The translations under genes were made by a program, and so were the position numbers. A model generated the notes under the pieces. The model was given only the letters and a program-made list of their open reading frames with translations, was not told where the DNA came from and ran no database searches. Shown one piece after another: positions 41,881 through 50,731 of a stretch of DNA of 64,000 nucleotides (positions are counted from its first letter, which is position 1; every line of letters starts with the position of its first letter). Source of the DNA: Candidatus Binatia bacterium (GTDB lineage: Bacteria > Desulfobacterota > Binatia > Bin18); contig OX638322.1 of assembly GCA_951812575.1 (NCBI GenBank), positions 4,840,501 through 4,904,500 on the forward strand, given 5' to 3'.

Positions 41881-43593
41881 ATGGATACAATTTACCAAAA
41901 GACTATGTTGTGGGCCTGCCCTGCTTTTGTTTCTCTTTGCCTGCTCTTCCTTGCCCTTCCGATCTCCTCCGCCCGCGCGGACTTCACCTATGGTGATCTT
42001 TCCCTGTCCGGCAATCTGCAAACCCAGCAGATCTTTCGTCACCCGGAACCGGACAAATGGTCGATCATTCAGCAGCGCAACGTCATACGCGCGCGCGTGG
42101 AATATGACTGGGTCAAAAATGGCCAGGCCTTCAGCCGCTTCTCCCTGCCGGGCATAGACTACGCCCACTTCGTCGGCCTGTATCGGGGCGTGTACGACAG
42201 CGTGTACGACTTTCAGCCGGGTCCGCGCCAGGACGTGTTTCCCTATCGCGGCCGGGCCGGTCGGGACGGAAAATTATCCGACCTCTCGCACAAAGCGGCC
42301 CACGCCCTGCGCTTTGAGAGCACGTTTCGTGAAGTCTTCACCGACATCGAGTTCGCCAAGCTCCCCCTGTCCTTGCGACTCGGTCGTCAAATGGTGGTGT
42401 GGGGCGAGTCTGACAATCTGCGCATGCTCGATCGCACCAACGCGCTGGATACCACCTGGCACGGGGGCGGCGTCGGCCAGGAAACCTGGGACGATCTGCG
42501 TATTCCGTATTGGATGATACGCGCCACCTATCGTTTTGGGCGGATTGGGAGTTTGAGCGATGTGTATACCGAGTCCTATTGGGTCCCGGGGCTGTGGGTG
42601 CCGCTCAAGTTTGGTTTCTCTCCGGGTCGGCCCTGGAGCTCGCCGAGTGCGAATCCGTTTGGGGGGAGTCCGACCGGAGGAAATTTCAAGCTCCTCAACC
42701 GCACGGTCCTGGGTCGGCGGGGCAACTATAGCAAAAGCATCGATGAGAATAGCCAGGTCGGCTTCCGCCTGGGCGCGACCACGCCGCAGGGCGTGACCGT
42801 GACGCTGAACTATCTGTATCAACGCACCGCCCACGATGACGGCGTCAACACCTCCGCTCTGCGCGGCCTCAACCAGTGCCGGCTCGGCGCAGTCGGCTGC
42901 GAGACAATAGCGGATGTGGCGCGCAGCAATACCGCCCTGCTCGGGCGCGGTATTCTGCCGGCTGAAGCCTACTATCCCTACACCCATGCGGTCGGCATCT
43001 CCGCCAGTTATGCGGACGATGACTATACCGAGGGCGTGTGGCGCATGGAAACGATTTATGAGTTCGGCAAGCCCTTCGCCGATAAACGCAAGCCCATTAT
43101 GATTCTGGACGAGGGCGAGAACCCCATAGAGAGCGGCTTGCTCGGGATCAAGAAGAGCGATGTCTGGCAGGCGTTTATCGGCTTTGACCGACCGACCTGG
43201 ATTCGCACCCTCAACCGCCGCTCCACATTTTTCCTGACCTCGCAGGTCTTCTGGCAATATATTCCGACCAGCACGTCCCGTTTTCAGGGCCAGATTTCAG
43301 CCACGGATAAAGTCCGTAATTGGGAAGCCGTCGGCACGATTGCCGCCAGCACCACCTATATGCGAGGCAAGCTCCTGCCGGTGGCCTTCTTTGTCATTGA
43401 CCCGATCAACCACTACAGTTCCCAGCTCGGCTGGGTGGTGGATTACTATATCACTCCCCGGCTGATCTTCCGGCTCGCCCAGAATTATTTCTTCGTGCCC
43501 GGCTTCGGCGGTCAGGTGGACGAGAGCTGGGGTTTGGGCGGCCTGTACCGCAAGCGGGACGAGACCGTTGTGCGGATGACGTATCAGTTCTAG
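41881..43593 (+). CDS. DUF1302-type outer-membrane protein
   Basis: A 570-residue protein with a long signal peptide (hydrophobic core CPAFVSLCLLFLALPISSAR, cleavage near ARA). The conserved core RLGRQMVVWGESDNLRMLDR identifies the DUF1302 family. Repeating amphipathic beta strands and the C-terminal RMTYQF ending in Phe fit an outer-membrane beta barrel. It is probably a partner of the DUF1329 protein just upstream. ATG 41881 is chosen; the in-frame sequence from 41815 has no signal-like start. Confidence 0.78.
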   Translation: MDTIYQKTMLWACPAFVSLCLLFLALPISSARADFTYGDLSLSGNLQTQQIFRHPEPDKWSIIQQRNVIRARVEYDWVKNGQAFSRFSLPGIDYAHFVGLYRGVYDSVYDFQPGPRQDVFPYRGRAGRDGKLSDLSHKAAHALRFESTFREVFTDIEFAKLPLSLRLGRQMVVWGESDNLRMLDRTNALDTTWHGGGVGQETWDDLRIPYWMIRATYRFGRIGSLSDVYTESYWVPGLWVPLKFGFSPGRPWSSPSANPFGGSPTGGNFKLLNRTVLGRRGNYSKSIDENSQVGFRLGATTPQGVTVTLNYLYQRTAHDDGVNTSALRGLNQCRLGAVGCETIADVARSNTALLGRGILPAEAYYPYTHAVGISASYADDDYTEGVWRMETIYEFGKPFADKRKPIMILDEGENPIESGLLGIKKSDVWQAFIGFDRPTWIRTLNRRSTFFLTSQVFWQYIPTSTSRFQGQISATDKVRNWEAVGTIAASTTYMRGKLLPVAFFVIDPINHYSSQLGWVVDYYITPRLIFRLAQNYFFVPGFGGQVDESWGLGGLYRKRDETVVRMTYQF

Positions 43594-43651
43594 CTGTTAC
43601 ACAACGGTGAGGGATATGTGAGAGAGGAAGCGTAATGGGGAGAACGTGGCC

Positions 43652-44674
43652 ATGAGTACAGCACCAGAAACAGTTACAGAAACATTACAGACTGGCTTGG
43701 TCAGTGATGCTCCAAGTAGCACGGAGATTCCAGTTCTCGATGTAGGAGAGTATCTCTCCGGCGTCCCAGGGGCGTGTGAACAACTAGCGCCCGTCCTTTC
43801 CCAAGCCTTGACGCAGGTTGGCTTTTTCTACCTGGTTGGCCACAACATCTCCCGCGCAGTTATCGATGGAGTGTTTCAGGAGGCCAAGCGATTTCTTTCT
43901 CTCCCTCTGGAACAGAAGAATACCATCAAGCTCAACGATGTTTTTGTTGGCTATATGGGAGATAGACAACAACTCGGCCGCACCTCGGAGTACTATGAGG
44001 GTCACACCAAACCAGACCGGGTTGAGGCATTCTTTATGCAGCGGGATCGATCTCCTTTTGCACTGCCATTTCCCAACCAATGGCCGGAAGGCTTACCGGG
44101 CTATCGGGAGACCTTGATCGAGTTTTTCGAGGCTATGGAGGATCTCTCCATTCAGCTGCTACCACTGTTTGCCACGGCTCTGTCTCTCCCCTCGGACTAT
44201 TTCGATCCGTTCTTTCCAAAATATCGTAATATTGCCTTCCAGCGCCTTTCTCACTACCCGGCCGACCCTTTGGAGGAGGACCAGTATAATTCCTCACCGC
44301 ATACAGACGGTACATTCCTGACCCTTCTCGCAACAACTGATGTGCCAGGGCTGGAAATTAAGCCGAAAGAGCAGGACTGGATTCGTGCTCCAGCCTGGCC
44401 GGAAGCCTTTCTGGTCAATTCGGGCGATCTTCTCACTCGCTGGTCCAACGGTCGCATCCTGTCCACACCACACCGGGTACGTAATTTATCAGGCCAGGAT
44501 CGCTACTCCATACCCTTCTTTTTTCTCCCCAGCCCAGACACCGTGATTGAATGTCTGCCAACCTGCCACGATGTGGACAACCCACCCCAGGACGAACCGA
44601 TAACTGCCCAAGAATATCTCCGCTGGTATTTGGAACAGAATTTTACTCAGTACGGGAAGTTCGAGCACGATTGA
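43652..44674 (+). CDS. Isopenicillin-N-synthase-like Fe(II)/2-oxoglutarate oxygenase
   Basis: A 340-residue oxygenase. N-terminal DIOX_N domain: QVGFFYLVGHNISRAVIDGV, then LSLPLEQKNTIKLND. C-terminal 2OG-Fe(II) domain: metal motif H-T-D in SSPHTDGTFLTLLATTDVPG, the distal His in LSTPHRVRNL, and R-x-S in DRYSIPFFFLP. Plant-like GA-oxidase/ACC-oxidase relatives. GTG at 43646 or ATG at 43652 may start it. Substrate unknown. Confidence 0.9.
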   Translation: MSTAPETVTETLQTGLVSDAPSSTEIPVLDVGEYLSGVPGACEQLAPVLSQALTQVGFFYLVGHNISRAVIDGVFQEAKRFLSLPLEQKNTIKLNDVFVGYMGDRQQLGRTSEYYEGHTKPDRVEAFFMQRDRSPFALPFPNQWPEGLPGYRETLIEFFEAMEDLSIQLLPLFATALSLPSDYFDPFFPKYRNIAFQRLSHYPADPLEEDQYNSSPHTDGTFLTLLATTDVPGLEIKPKEQDWIRAPAWPEAFLVNSGDLLTRWSNGRILSTPHRVRNLSGQDRYSIPFFFLPSPDTVIECLPTCHDVDNPPQDEPITAQEYLRWYLEQNFTQYGKFEHD

Positions 44675-44738
44675 GATGTCAGTGCGGCTGTGACATCAAT
44701 GCCTGAGCCTACGCTCGTAAAGATATGATCCCGACCCA

Positions 44739-45581
44739 TTACGCCTCAACCGGCGTATCCGGCAGCCGGCCCCACAGATTCCACGAGGCATCAAAACTGC
44801 GCACGGCCGGATAGCCGAGCAGTTGCGTCAGTACAAACCAGGTATGGGCCGAGCGAATGCCAACCGCGCAGTACGTAATCGTTTCCTTGTCGGCGGTGAC
44901 GCCGTGGCTGGCGTACAGGGCAGCCAGCTCGTCCGCGGACTTAAACGTGTCGTCTGCGTTGAGCGCATCCTCATAATAGAGGTGGGTCGCGCCCGGAATA
45001 TGGCCGCCCCGCTCGCTGCCCTGGGGCGGCTCCAGCAGGAATAATTCCCCCCGATATTCCTCGGATGTGCGGACGTCCAGCAAGACTTGGTTCTCTTGCC
45101 CAACGGCAGCCTGGACGCGTTCCTGTAAAGCCCGCAGGTCCGGGTCGGGTTCTCGGGCGGCATAACTCGTTGCCGTAACGGTCGGCACCTCGGTCGTCAG
45201 TGCGTGGCCGTCGGCCACCCATTTCTTGCGGCCGCCGTTGAGGATACGCACATCGGCGTGACCAACGGATTTGAGAAACCAGAACACCCACGGAGCAACC
45301 GCGCTGTGATCGCTATAGACGATCACAGTGGTGTCGTTATCAATGCCCGAGCGACCGCAGAAATCTTCGATCGATTTTTTGTCGAAATTGATGCTCCAGT
45401 CCGGCTTGAGCAGGGTCCCAAAACCGTTCCAAAAGACTGCCCCTGGAATATGACCAGACTCGTACGGCGCCGGGTCAATATGTGTGTCAACGATCCGCAC
45501 CTGCGGGTCAGTCAGATGTTCGGTAACCCACCGCGGGTCAACCAGCACCTCAGGATGTGCATAGTCTTTCATGAGTTTCAT
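44739..45581 (-). CDS. Rhodanese-type sulfurtransferase (two domains)
   Basis: A 280-residue thiosulfate/3-mercaptopyruvate-type sulfurtransferase. The first domain (about 10-130) has ADVRILNGGRKKWVADG and the second (about 150-270) has the catalytic loop TITYCAVGIRSAHTWFVL with the active-site Cys (C-A-V-G-I-R). Length matches the two-domain family. It transfers sulfur to cyanide or thiols. ATG 45581 after GGGGAG. Confidence 0.9.
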   Translation of the reverse strand: MKLMKDYAHPEVLVDPRWVTEHLTDPQVRIVDTHIDPAPYESGHIPGAVFWNGFGTLLKPDWSINFDKKSIEDFCGRSGIDNDTTVIVYSDHSAVAPWVFWFLKSVGHADVRILNGGRKKWVADGHALTTEVPTVTATSYAAREPDPDLRALQERVQAAVGQENQVLLDVRTSEEYRGELFLLEPPQGSERGGHIPGATHLYYEDALNADDTFKSADELAALYASHGVTADKETITYCAVGIRSAHTWFVLTQLLGYPAVRSFDASWNLWGRLPDTPVEA

Positions 45582-45757
45582 CTCCCCCTATTCAGACTGA
45601 AGCCGCCTGGCATCCTACGCGACCGTAGACGCTCCGGTCAACACAGCGCCGAATGAGAACATGAAGCAGGAGCACTTTTGAAAAAAATTGCTTGTCCCAT
45701 TCCCGCCGAGACGCTAAAGAGGACTCACGTGCAGAGCACGGCAAGGAGAACGAGACC

Positions 45758-46384
45758 ATGGCTGACAAACGAGACGTGCATGTCCCGGCAACCCAGGGTG
45801 CGGCCTGCGTGGTCCGGCAAGGGGAAACGATTCGCATCGTTGATGTGGAAGGCCAGCAGATCTGCGATTTCGTCTGCTTTCATCTGCATCACCTGGCGGA
45901 GAAACTGTCGACCGGTGAAACCGTAAATTTCAATACCTTGACCGGGAGCGGTTCCCTGCATTTTACGGTTGGCAGCAGGTTCTACTCCAATCTTCAGCAC
46001 CCCATGTTCGAGATTGCCGAGGACCAGGCTCACGGCGTGCACGACGCCCTGTTTGCTCCGTGCAGCAGCGCTCTCTATGCGGCCGCCGGCGCCCTCAACC
46101 ATCGCAATTGTCGGGACAATCTCACCGAGGCGGTAGAACCGTATGGGCTGGGCTATCTTGACGTGCCCGACCCCATCAACCTGTTCCAATATACGCGGGT
46201 CCGCTCCGACGGCACCATCGACGCGCGTCCCGCGGCAACCCAGGCGGGCGAATATGTCGGCCTGAAAGCACTGATGGATTGCTTGGTCGCGGTCTCGGCG
46301 TGTCCGTACGATATAGAAATTGACGGCCAGCAACCCAATGGGGCACAATGTACGCCACTCAGGATTGAGTTCGTTTCTTTATGA
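45758..46384 (+). CDS. Urea-carboxylase-associated/DUF1989 protein
   Basis: A 208-residue protein of the DUF1989 family, linked to urea or guanidine carboxylase systems elsewhere. Marks: DVEGQQICDFVCFHLHHLAE, HGVHDALFAPCSS, then NHRNCRDNLTEAV and DPINLFQYTRV; a Cys-rich pattern with His may bind a metal. Start ATG 45758 follows AAGGAG; a frame from 45692 lacks support. No carboxylase gene is nearby. Confidence 0.82.
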   Translation: MADKRDVHVPATQGAACVVRQGETIRIVDVEGQQICDFVCFHLHHLAEKLSTGETVNFNTLTGSGSLHFTVGSRFYSNLQHPMFEIAEDQAHGVHDALFAPCSSALYAAAGALNHRNCRDNLTEAVEPYGLGYLDVPDPINLFQYTRVRSDGTIDARPAATQAGEYVGLKALMDCLVAVSACPYDIEIDGQQPNGAQCTPLRIEFVSL

Positions 46385-46455
46385 GCAAAGCAAAGAGAGG
46401 CTTTAAGAAGTTTGTCATTGTGTCGGATTGTACGGCAGAGTAAGGAGGAGAGACC

Positions 46456-46935
46456 ATGAGCGATCAATTTGTAGCGTATCTACACGAATGTTTTCAGGGT
46501 GAAGTGATGGGAGAAGCCCTCGGGGTCGCACTTGCAGAAGCGGCACAGGACCCCGTTCACAGCCAAAAGTGGCGTTTTGTAGAACAGCTTGAACGCGAGA
46601 CCAAAGGCCGCATTCAGGCTGCGCTCGAAGCCCTCGGCGAATCGGTCGAGGAGGACCCTGAAAAACGTGCCGAGGGAAAATCCTGGGGCGAGAGGTTCGC
46701 CAAACTGCCTTGGTCCGAGGCGATGGATAAGCTGAAACCTGAGCTTGAGAAGTACATCCGTTACTTTGAAAAGCACGAGAAAACGGCCCCGTCCGATGGG
46801 CTGGCCATCGCCCAGCATATTACTCGACACGAGCGTGCCTTGTTGGAGTTCACCGTGCGCGAGATTGAAGGTCAGCCGGACAACTCGGTTGAGCCGATTG
46901 AGCGCCTCTTGGACAATCCGCCGCTGGCGGCGTAG
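46456..46935 (+). CDS. Uncharacterised helical protein, possibly ferritin-like fold
   Basis: A 159-residue protein with long helices and many Glu/His: EALGVALAEAAQDPVHSQKW, ERETKGRIQAALEALGESVE, and QHITRHERALLEFTVREIEG near the C-terminus. The four-helix look and E...E/HxxE patterns recall ferritin-like or hemerythrin-like folds, but I cannot identify a family. ATG 46456 after AAGGAGGAG. Confidence 0.65.
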   Translation: MSDQFVAYLHECFQGEVMGEALGVALAEAAQDPVHSQKWRFVEQLERETKGRIQAALEALGESVEEDPEKRAEGKSWGERFAKLPWSEAMDKLKPELEKYIRYFEKHEKTAPSDGLAIAQHITRHERALLEFTVREIEGQPDNSVEPIERLLDNPPLAA

Positions 46936-46949
46936 AAGCCTTGATACGG

Positions 46950-46972
46950 CCCTCGCCCCCAACGGGCGAGGG
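46950..46972. terminator. Hairpin between convergent genes
   Basis: CCCTCGCCC (46950-46958) and GGGCGAGGG (46964-46972) form a perfect 9-bp stem with a CCAAC loop, in a 50-base gap between convergent genes. Termination is inferred from stem and position; no T run. Confidence 0.6.
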
Positions 46973-46985
46973 AACGGCACCTCTC

Positions 46986-47903
46986 CTACTCCAGCCCCTC
47001 TCGCAGCGGCGTGTGCGGCACCCGCTCCGTCCAGGGCTTATACGTATGGGCGTTCTCGGACGTGATGAGCCGCCCGAGACCGGCAATAAAAGACTCGCCG
47101 TGCAAGTCTTCGCCCCCAGCCAGTACCCGCGCGACCAGATCGCCGACTGCGGCTCCGATATTGGTGATCTCGATATCCCACGTGCCGTGAGACCTGCCGG
47201 CACGGACGGCTTCGACGGCCTTCGGGCTGCCGTTGCGCGAGACCATTTTCATCTCACCGGAGCGGCCGGCCGCCTCGAGCGCATCGAGCGTTCCCAGCAT
47301 GGTTTCGTCGTTGAACGGAATCAGACCGGCCAGGTCGGTAAAATCGGCCAGCAGACGCAGCGCGGCCTCCCGACCGCCTGCGGCAACGTCCTGCAGGTTC
47401 CGATAGCGTTCCTCAAACGGATCGTTGACCAGGGTGAATCCGCTCTGTCTGACGCCGTGCACGATTCCGGTGACAAGCTCGATATCGTCAATGACTTCCG
47501 GCCCCCCGATGATCGCCAGCCTCGCCCCGACGGGCAGGAGCGAGGCCAGATACTCGGCCATATACACGCCGTGATTAAAGTTCGGATAGACTAAGGACGC
47601 AGCGACCGGAAAACGTGGCCGCTCAAACGAGAAGACTGGAATCCCCTGTTGGCGGGCGGCCTCGACCGCCCCGGCAGGCTGTACGGGGTCAAGGACATAG
47701 ACAATGATGCCGTCCACCCCAGCTTGAATGCCGCGCCGGATCGCCTGGTCCTGCCCGGCTATCCAGTCCGGTCGGCGCACATCGACCGTCAGCGTTCGCA
47801 GCTCAATTCCCGACTGTTGCAAGCGGTGGTCAAGCCCATGAGCAAGAGCATCCAGACCCGGATGCGCCCCGTATTCCATCACATTCACGTAGAGTACACG
47901 CAC
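46986..47903 (-). CDS. Periplasmic-binding-protein-fold (type 1) protein without signal peptide
   Basis: A 305-residue protein of the sugar-binding/LacI-type periplasmic-binding fold: VLYVNVMEYGAHPGLDALAH, GVDGIIVYVLDP, LAIIGGPEVIDDIELVTGIV and the FNDETMLGTLDALEA hinge/ligand region. No signal peptide, no HTH DNA-binding head, and no ABC permease or ATPase is near. GTG 47903 is chosen because it matches the start of the paralogue at 47917 and has GGGGGA upstream; a TTG at 47927 is an alternative. It is 13 bases downstream of that paralogue. Confidence 0.75.
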   Translation of the reverse strand: MRVLYVNVMEYGAHPGLDALAHGLDHRLQQSGIELRTLTVDVRRPDWIAGQDQAIRRGIQAGVDGIIVYVLDPVQPAGAVEAARQQGIPVFSFERPRFPVAASLVYPNFNHGVYMAEYLASLLPVGARLAIIGGPEVIDDIELVTGIVHGVRQSGFTLVNDPFEERYRNLQDVAAGGREAALRLLADFTDLAGLIPFNDETMLGTLDALEAAGRSGEMKMVSRNGSPKAVEAVRAGRSHGTWDIEITNIGAAVGDLVARVLAGGEDLHGESFIAGLGRLITSENAHTYKPWTERVPHTPLREGLE

Positions 47904-47916
47904 CTCGTCCCCCGCT

Positions 47917-48843
47917 TTAGAGCCCAACTGATAGCGGTGTGCAGTCCACTCGCTCTGACCAGGGCTTCCAGCTTTCGATATTGTCCAGAGTGATCATCCG
48001 GCCAACCGGACTCATGCTCAGATAATCTTCGAGCACTTCTCCACCCACTAGATGACGAACAACCAAATCACCCAGCGTTGTGCCTATCCCCGAGGCATCC
48101 AGGTCCCAGGTACCCAGAGTTTTTCCAGTCCGCACCATCTCAACCGCTTGGGGTGAACCATTTCGGGAGACGATATTGAGGCCGTCCAGCCTTCCTGTTT
48201 CTTCGAGTACGCTCAGACAGCCCAGCATGGTCTCGTCATTATAGGGAATGAGCCCTTGGAGCTGGGACTGAGGAACCTCCTCCAACAGGCGGAGGGTTGG
48301 CTCGCGCGCCCCTTCTGATACATCTTGAACATTGCAATACTGTGTATCCTCGGGATCATTCAGCAAGCGACAGTGGCTGCGTTTCAGCGCGTAGACCAAG
48401 CCAGCCACTTCTTCTGCATCGTCCACCGTATCCGGTCCTCCGATCACCCCTACCCCGCTGTCCGCCGGCAGCACTGACGCGAGGTATTCGGCCATGAACA
48501 CGCCATGGTTAAAATTCGGATACACCACGGCCGCATTGACGGCGTAGCGCGGTCGGACAAAGGAAAAAACGGGAATGCCGGCCGAGCGAGCCTTGGCCAC
48601 CGCCTCACCAAACAGCGTCGGATTGAGGGCATAAATCACAATGCCCTCGACCTGGGCGCGTATCCCTTCCTCGATCGCGGCCTCATACCTTTTTCGCATG
48701 CCCGGCTCGCGAAAATCGGCAAACAGCACCGGCATCTGAATATCCGCCGCGTGCAGGACCGATTGCAGCCCGTAGGCGAGCGCGTCTATGGCGGGATTGG
48801 CATCGAGATGAATGGGGTTCACGTACAGCACTCGCTTTTTCAT
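47917..48843 (-). CDS. Periplasmic-binding-protein-fold (type 1) protein without signal peptide, tandem copy
   Basis: A 308-residue paralogue of the preceding protein, with RVLYVNPIHLDANPAIDALA, VEGIVIYALNP, VGVIGGPDTVDDAEEVAGLV and PYNDETMLGCLSVLEETGRL. The C-terminal KPWSERVDCTPL matches KPWTERVPHTPL of the other copy. No signal peptide is visible before VLYVNP, so it is cytosolic as written. ATG 48843 after GAGGTC. Genes of the two copies are in one operon. Confidence 0.78.
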   Translation of the reverse strand: MKKRVLYVNPIHLDANPAIDALAYGLQSVLHAADIQMPVLFADFREPGMRKRYEAAIEEGIRAQVEGIVIYALNPTLFGEAVAKARSAGIPVFSFVRPRYAVNAAVVYPNFNHGVFMAEYLASVLPADSGVGVIGGPDTVDDAEEVAGLVYALKRSHCRLLNDPEDTQYCNVQDVSEGAREPTLRLLEEVPQSQLQGLIPYNDETMLGCLSVLEETGRLDGLNIVSRNGSPQAVEMVRTGKTLGTWDLDASGIGTTLGDLVVRHLVGGEVLEDYLSMSPVGRMITLDNIESWKPWSERVDCTPLSVGL

Positions 48844-48971
48844 GGCCGACCTCACGTGGTGTTTTCTCGCCACCTAGCACGAGGGCCGGACGAGGTGCAA
48901 GCGGCAGACCGCAGTCTTTTTCCCATCCATGTGGGAGAATGGCACGGAAGGTGGTATATGAATCAGCAGCT

Positions 48972-49436
48972 ATGAACGCCTATGAACACAAGCTCAAGCA
49001 GTTTATTGCCGCCGGTAGTATCGAGGCGGAACATTTATCCTTCGAGCAGTCGTGCCACTCGGTGGCCGAAGCAGCCGCAGTGGTCGGCACGGACCCGAAG
49101 CATTTTGTCAAGAACATTTGTATGACGGATGTCCAGGGGCAGGTGATTGTGGCCATTGTCAAGGGCGAAGATCGAGCCAGCACCTCGCGGGTTGCCAAGG
49201 CACTCCAGACCGAGCGGGTGAGAACCATGACGCCGGACGAAATGCTGACCAAAACGGGCTATCCGTGCGGTGGGACGCCGTCGTTTGGGTTTGCCGCAAC
49301 CTTTCTTGTTGACCCTCGGGTCATGCAGAAAGACGAAGTGTATACCGGCGGCGGATCGGAAACCGCCTTGGTCCGGGTCTCGCCCCAGGCGCTCCTCCAA
49401 GCCAACGGAGGCAGAGTCGTCAGGATCAGGAGATAG
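48972..49436 (+). CDS. YbaK/EbsC-like aminoacyl-tRNA deacylase
   Basis: A 154-residue editing-domain protein: SFEQSCHSVAEAAAVVGTDP, then VIVAIVKGEDRASTSRVAKA, and PSFGFAATFLVDPRVMQKDE with GGSETALVRVSPQAL at the C-terminus. It would hydrolyse mischarged tRNA (Cys-tRNA-Pro-like) or related substrates. ATG 48972 chosen; an in-frame ATG at 48939 adds eleven residues, and neither has a good ribosome site. Confidence 0.85.
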   Translation: MNAYEHKLKQFIAAGSIEAEHLSFEQSCHSVAEAAAVVGTDPKHFVKNICMTDVQGQVIVAIVKGEDRASTSRVAKALQTERVRTMTPDEMLTKTGYPCGGTPSFGFAATFLVDPRVMQKDEVYTGGGSETALVRVSPQALLQANGGRVVRIRR

Positions 49437-49506
49437 GACGGCGGCTGGAAAGAAGCAGTGAAGAGCGGTATGCAAACCGGGACAGGGCAGTATCAAAGGA
49501 GTGCCT

Positions 49507-50361
49507 ATGAGCAAAGTTACACTCACGACTGTGGGGCCTGACGTCAACGCAGAAGACTATCTGTCCGTGATTGAGCGGGATGGCGGGGTGATCATCGAAA
49601 ACCTGCTTGCGCCTGACCTGGTAAGACGGCTCAATACCGAACTCGACGGCTATATCGCCACTCACCCGCCCGGCAGTCGTAGCGACGAAGAACTCTGGCA
49701 AGTCTTTCATGGCCAGAAAACGATTCGTTTTTGCGGTTTGGCTGCCAAGTCACAGGCGTTTATTGAGGTCCTTCTCCACCCTACGCTCAAAGCGTTTGCG
49801 GATCATTATCTTTTGCCCAATTGCGGCTCGTATTGGCTGAATACCTCTCAGACCATGATTATTGGTGGAGGAGAACCAGCCCAGATGTTGCACCGCGATG
49901 AGGCCAACTGGCCCCATTTTCCCTGGTCCGGCCCGGAACTCACGGTCAGCTCGATGTTTGCCCTGAACGACTTCACCGAAGAGAACGGTGCCACACTCGT
50001 CGCGCCGGGCAGCCATCGCTGGCAGGACTCGGAGCGCGAGGCTCGCCCCGAAGAACTGACCCAGGCAGTCATGCCGGCCGGCTCTGTCCTGCTCTACACG
50101 GGAAAAGTCATGCACGGGGCTGGGGCAAACCGCACGCCAGACGTGTGGCGGCGCGGGATGCACGTCAGCTTTGTTCTTGGCTGGCTACGCCCGGAGGAGC
50201 ACCATTCCCTGGCCGTTCCCTTGGAAGTCGCCCGCCAACTACCCGAACAGGCCCAGCACCTCCTGGGCTATCGCTCCTATCATCCTCATCCGTCCGTCTT
50301 TGGTGGCCGTCTGGGTCTGGTGAATTTTGACGACGCGGCCCTGGTGACAGCACAGAGCTGA
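49507..50361 (+). CDS. Phytanoyl-CoA dioxygenase family protein
   Basis: A 284-residue Fe(II)/2-oxoglutarate oxygenase: metal motif HRD in MLHRDEANWPHF, distal His in KVMHGAGANRT, 2OG Arg in VWRRGMHVSF, and ENGATLVAPGSHRWQ. It is a relative of the protein at 14416 (shared AVMP.GS...GWLR.EE). The canonical H-x-D is kept here, unlike the other. ATG 49507 after AAGGAGT. Confidence 0.87.
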   Translation: MSKVTLTTVGPDVNAEDYLSVIERDGGVIIENLLAPDLVRRLNTELDGYIATHPPGSRSDEELWQVFHGQKTIRFCGLAAKSQAFIEVLLHPTLKAFADHYLLPNCGSYWLNTSQTMIIGGGEPAQMLHRDEANWPHFPWSGPELTVSSMFALNDFTEENGATLVAPGSHRWQDSEREARPEELTQAVMPAGSVLLYTGKVMHGAGANRTPDVWRRGMHVSFVLGWLRPEEHHSLAVPLEVARQLPEQAQHLLGYRSYHPHPSVFGGRLGLVNFDDAALVTAQS

Positions 50362-50382
50362 GTGAGAAGCGATGTCGGTCTT

Positions 50383-50574
50383 ATGGATAAAAGCAGGAGA
50401 AAGCGGATAGCCGACATTGCAGAAAAACTCGGAGTCGGGCTGTTGCTGGGAACTGTGGCACAGGGAATATTTGTCAAAGAAATGTCTCTCTTTTCTTATG
50501 TGGCTGGAACCGGTGCGATTATAACTGGTACGATTTTAATCATCGCATCCATTTCTCTGTCTCGGGAGGGCTGA
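50383..50574 (+). CDS. Small membrane protein (63 aa)
   Basis: A short charged N-terminus (MDKSRRKRIADIAEKLGVG) leads to two hydrophobic segments (LLLGTVAQGIFV, then FSYVAGTGAIITGTILIIAS). ATG 50383 is used; an in-frame GTG at 50362 is possible. It is followed 3 bases later by another tiny membrane ORF, so the pair looks like an operon. Resembles a known class of two-helix small proteins in layout; function unknown. Confidence 0.6.
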   Translation: MDKSRRKRIADIAEKLGVGLLLGTVAQGIFVKEMSLFSYVAGTGAIITGTILIIASISLSREG

Positions 50575-50577
50575 TAC

Positions 50578-50673
50578 ATGGAACTGATACTCATGGCTGC
50601 AATCGCTTCTCTGGTGGCCGTATTTGGCTCATTATGGTTTTTTTCGCGGGAGTCAAAAAAGAAAGAGCATTGA
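50578..50673 (+). CDS. Very small membrane protein (31 aa)
   Basis: MELILMAAIASLVAVFGSLW, then FFSRESKKKEH and TGA. One hydrophobic helix and a basic tail. GGGAGGG lies 7 bases before ATG 50578, a good ribosome site for such a short gene. It starts 3 bases after the preceding 63-aa gene. No homologue recognised. Confidence 0.55.
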   Translation: MELILMAAIASLVAVFGSLWFFSRESKKKEH

Positions 50674-50731
50674 GAGTCTTGGAACGCAGCATTCCTGCCC
50701 GGTCTACCGAAGCGCCGCCTCCCAGGAATCC

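Noticed and set aside
45758..46384. Assigning the DUF1989 gene to a urea carboxylase operon
   Set aside because: No carboxylase or allophanate hydrolase gene is in the window.
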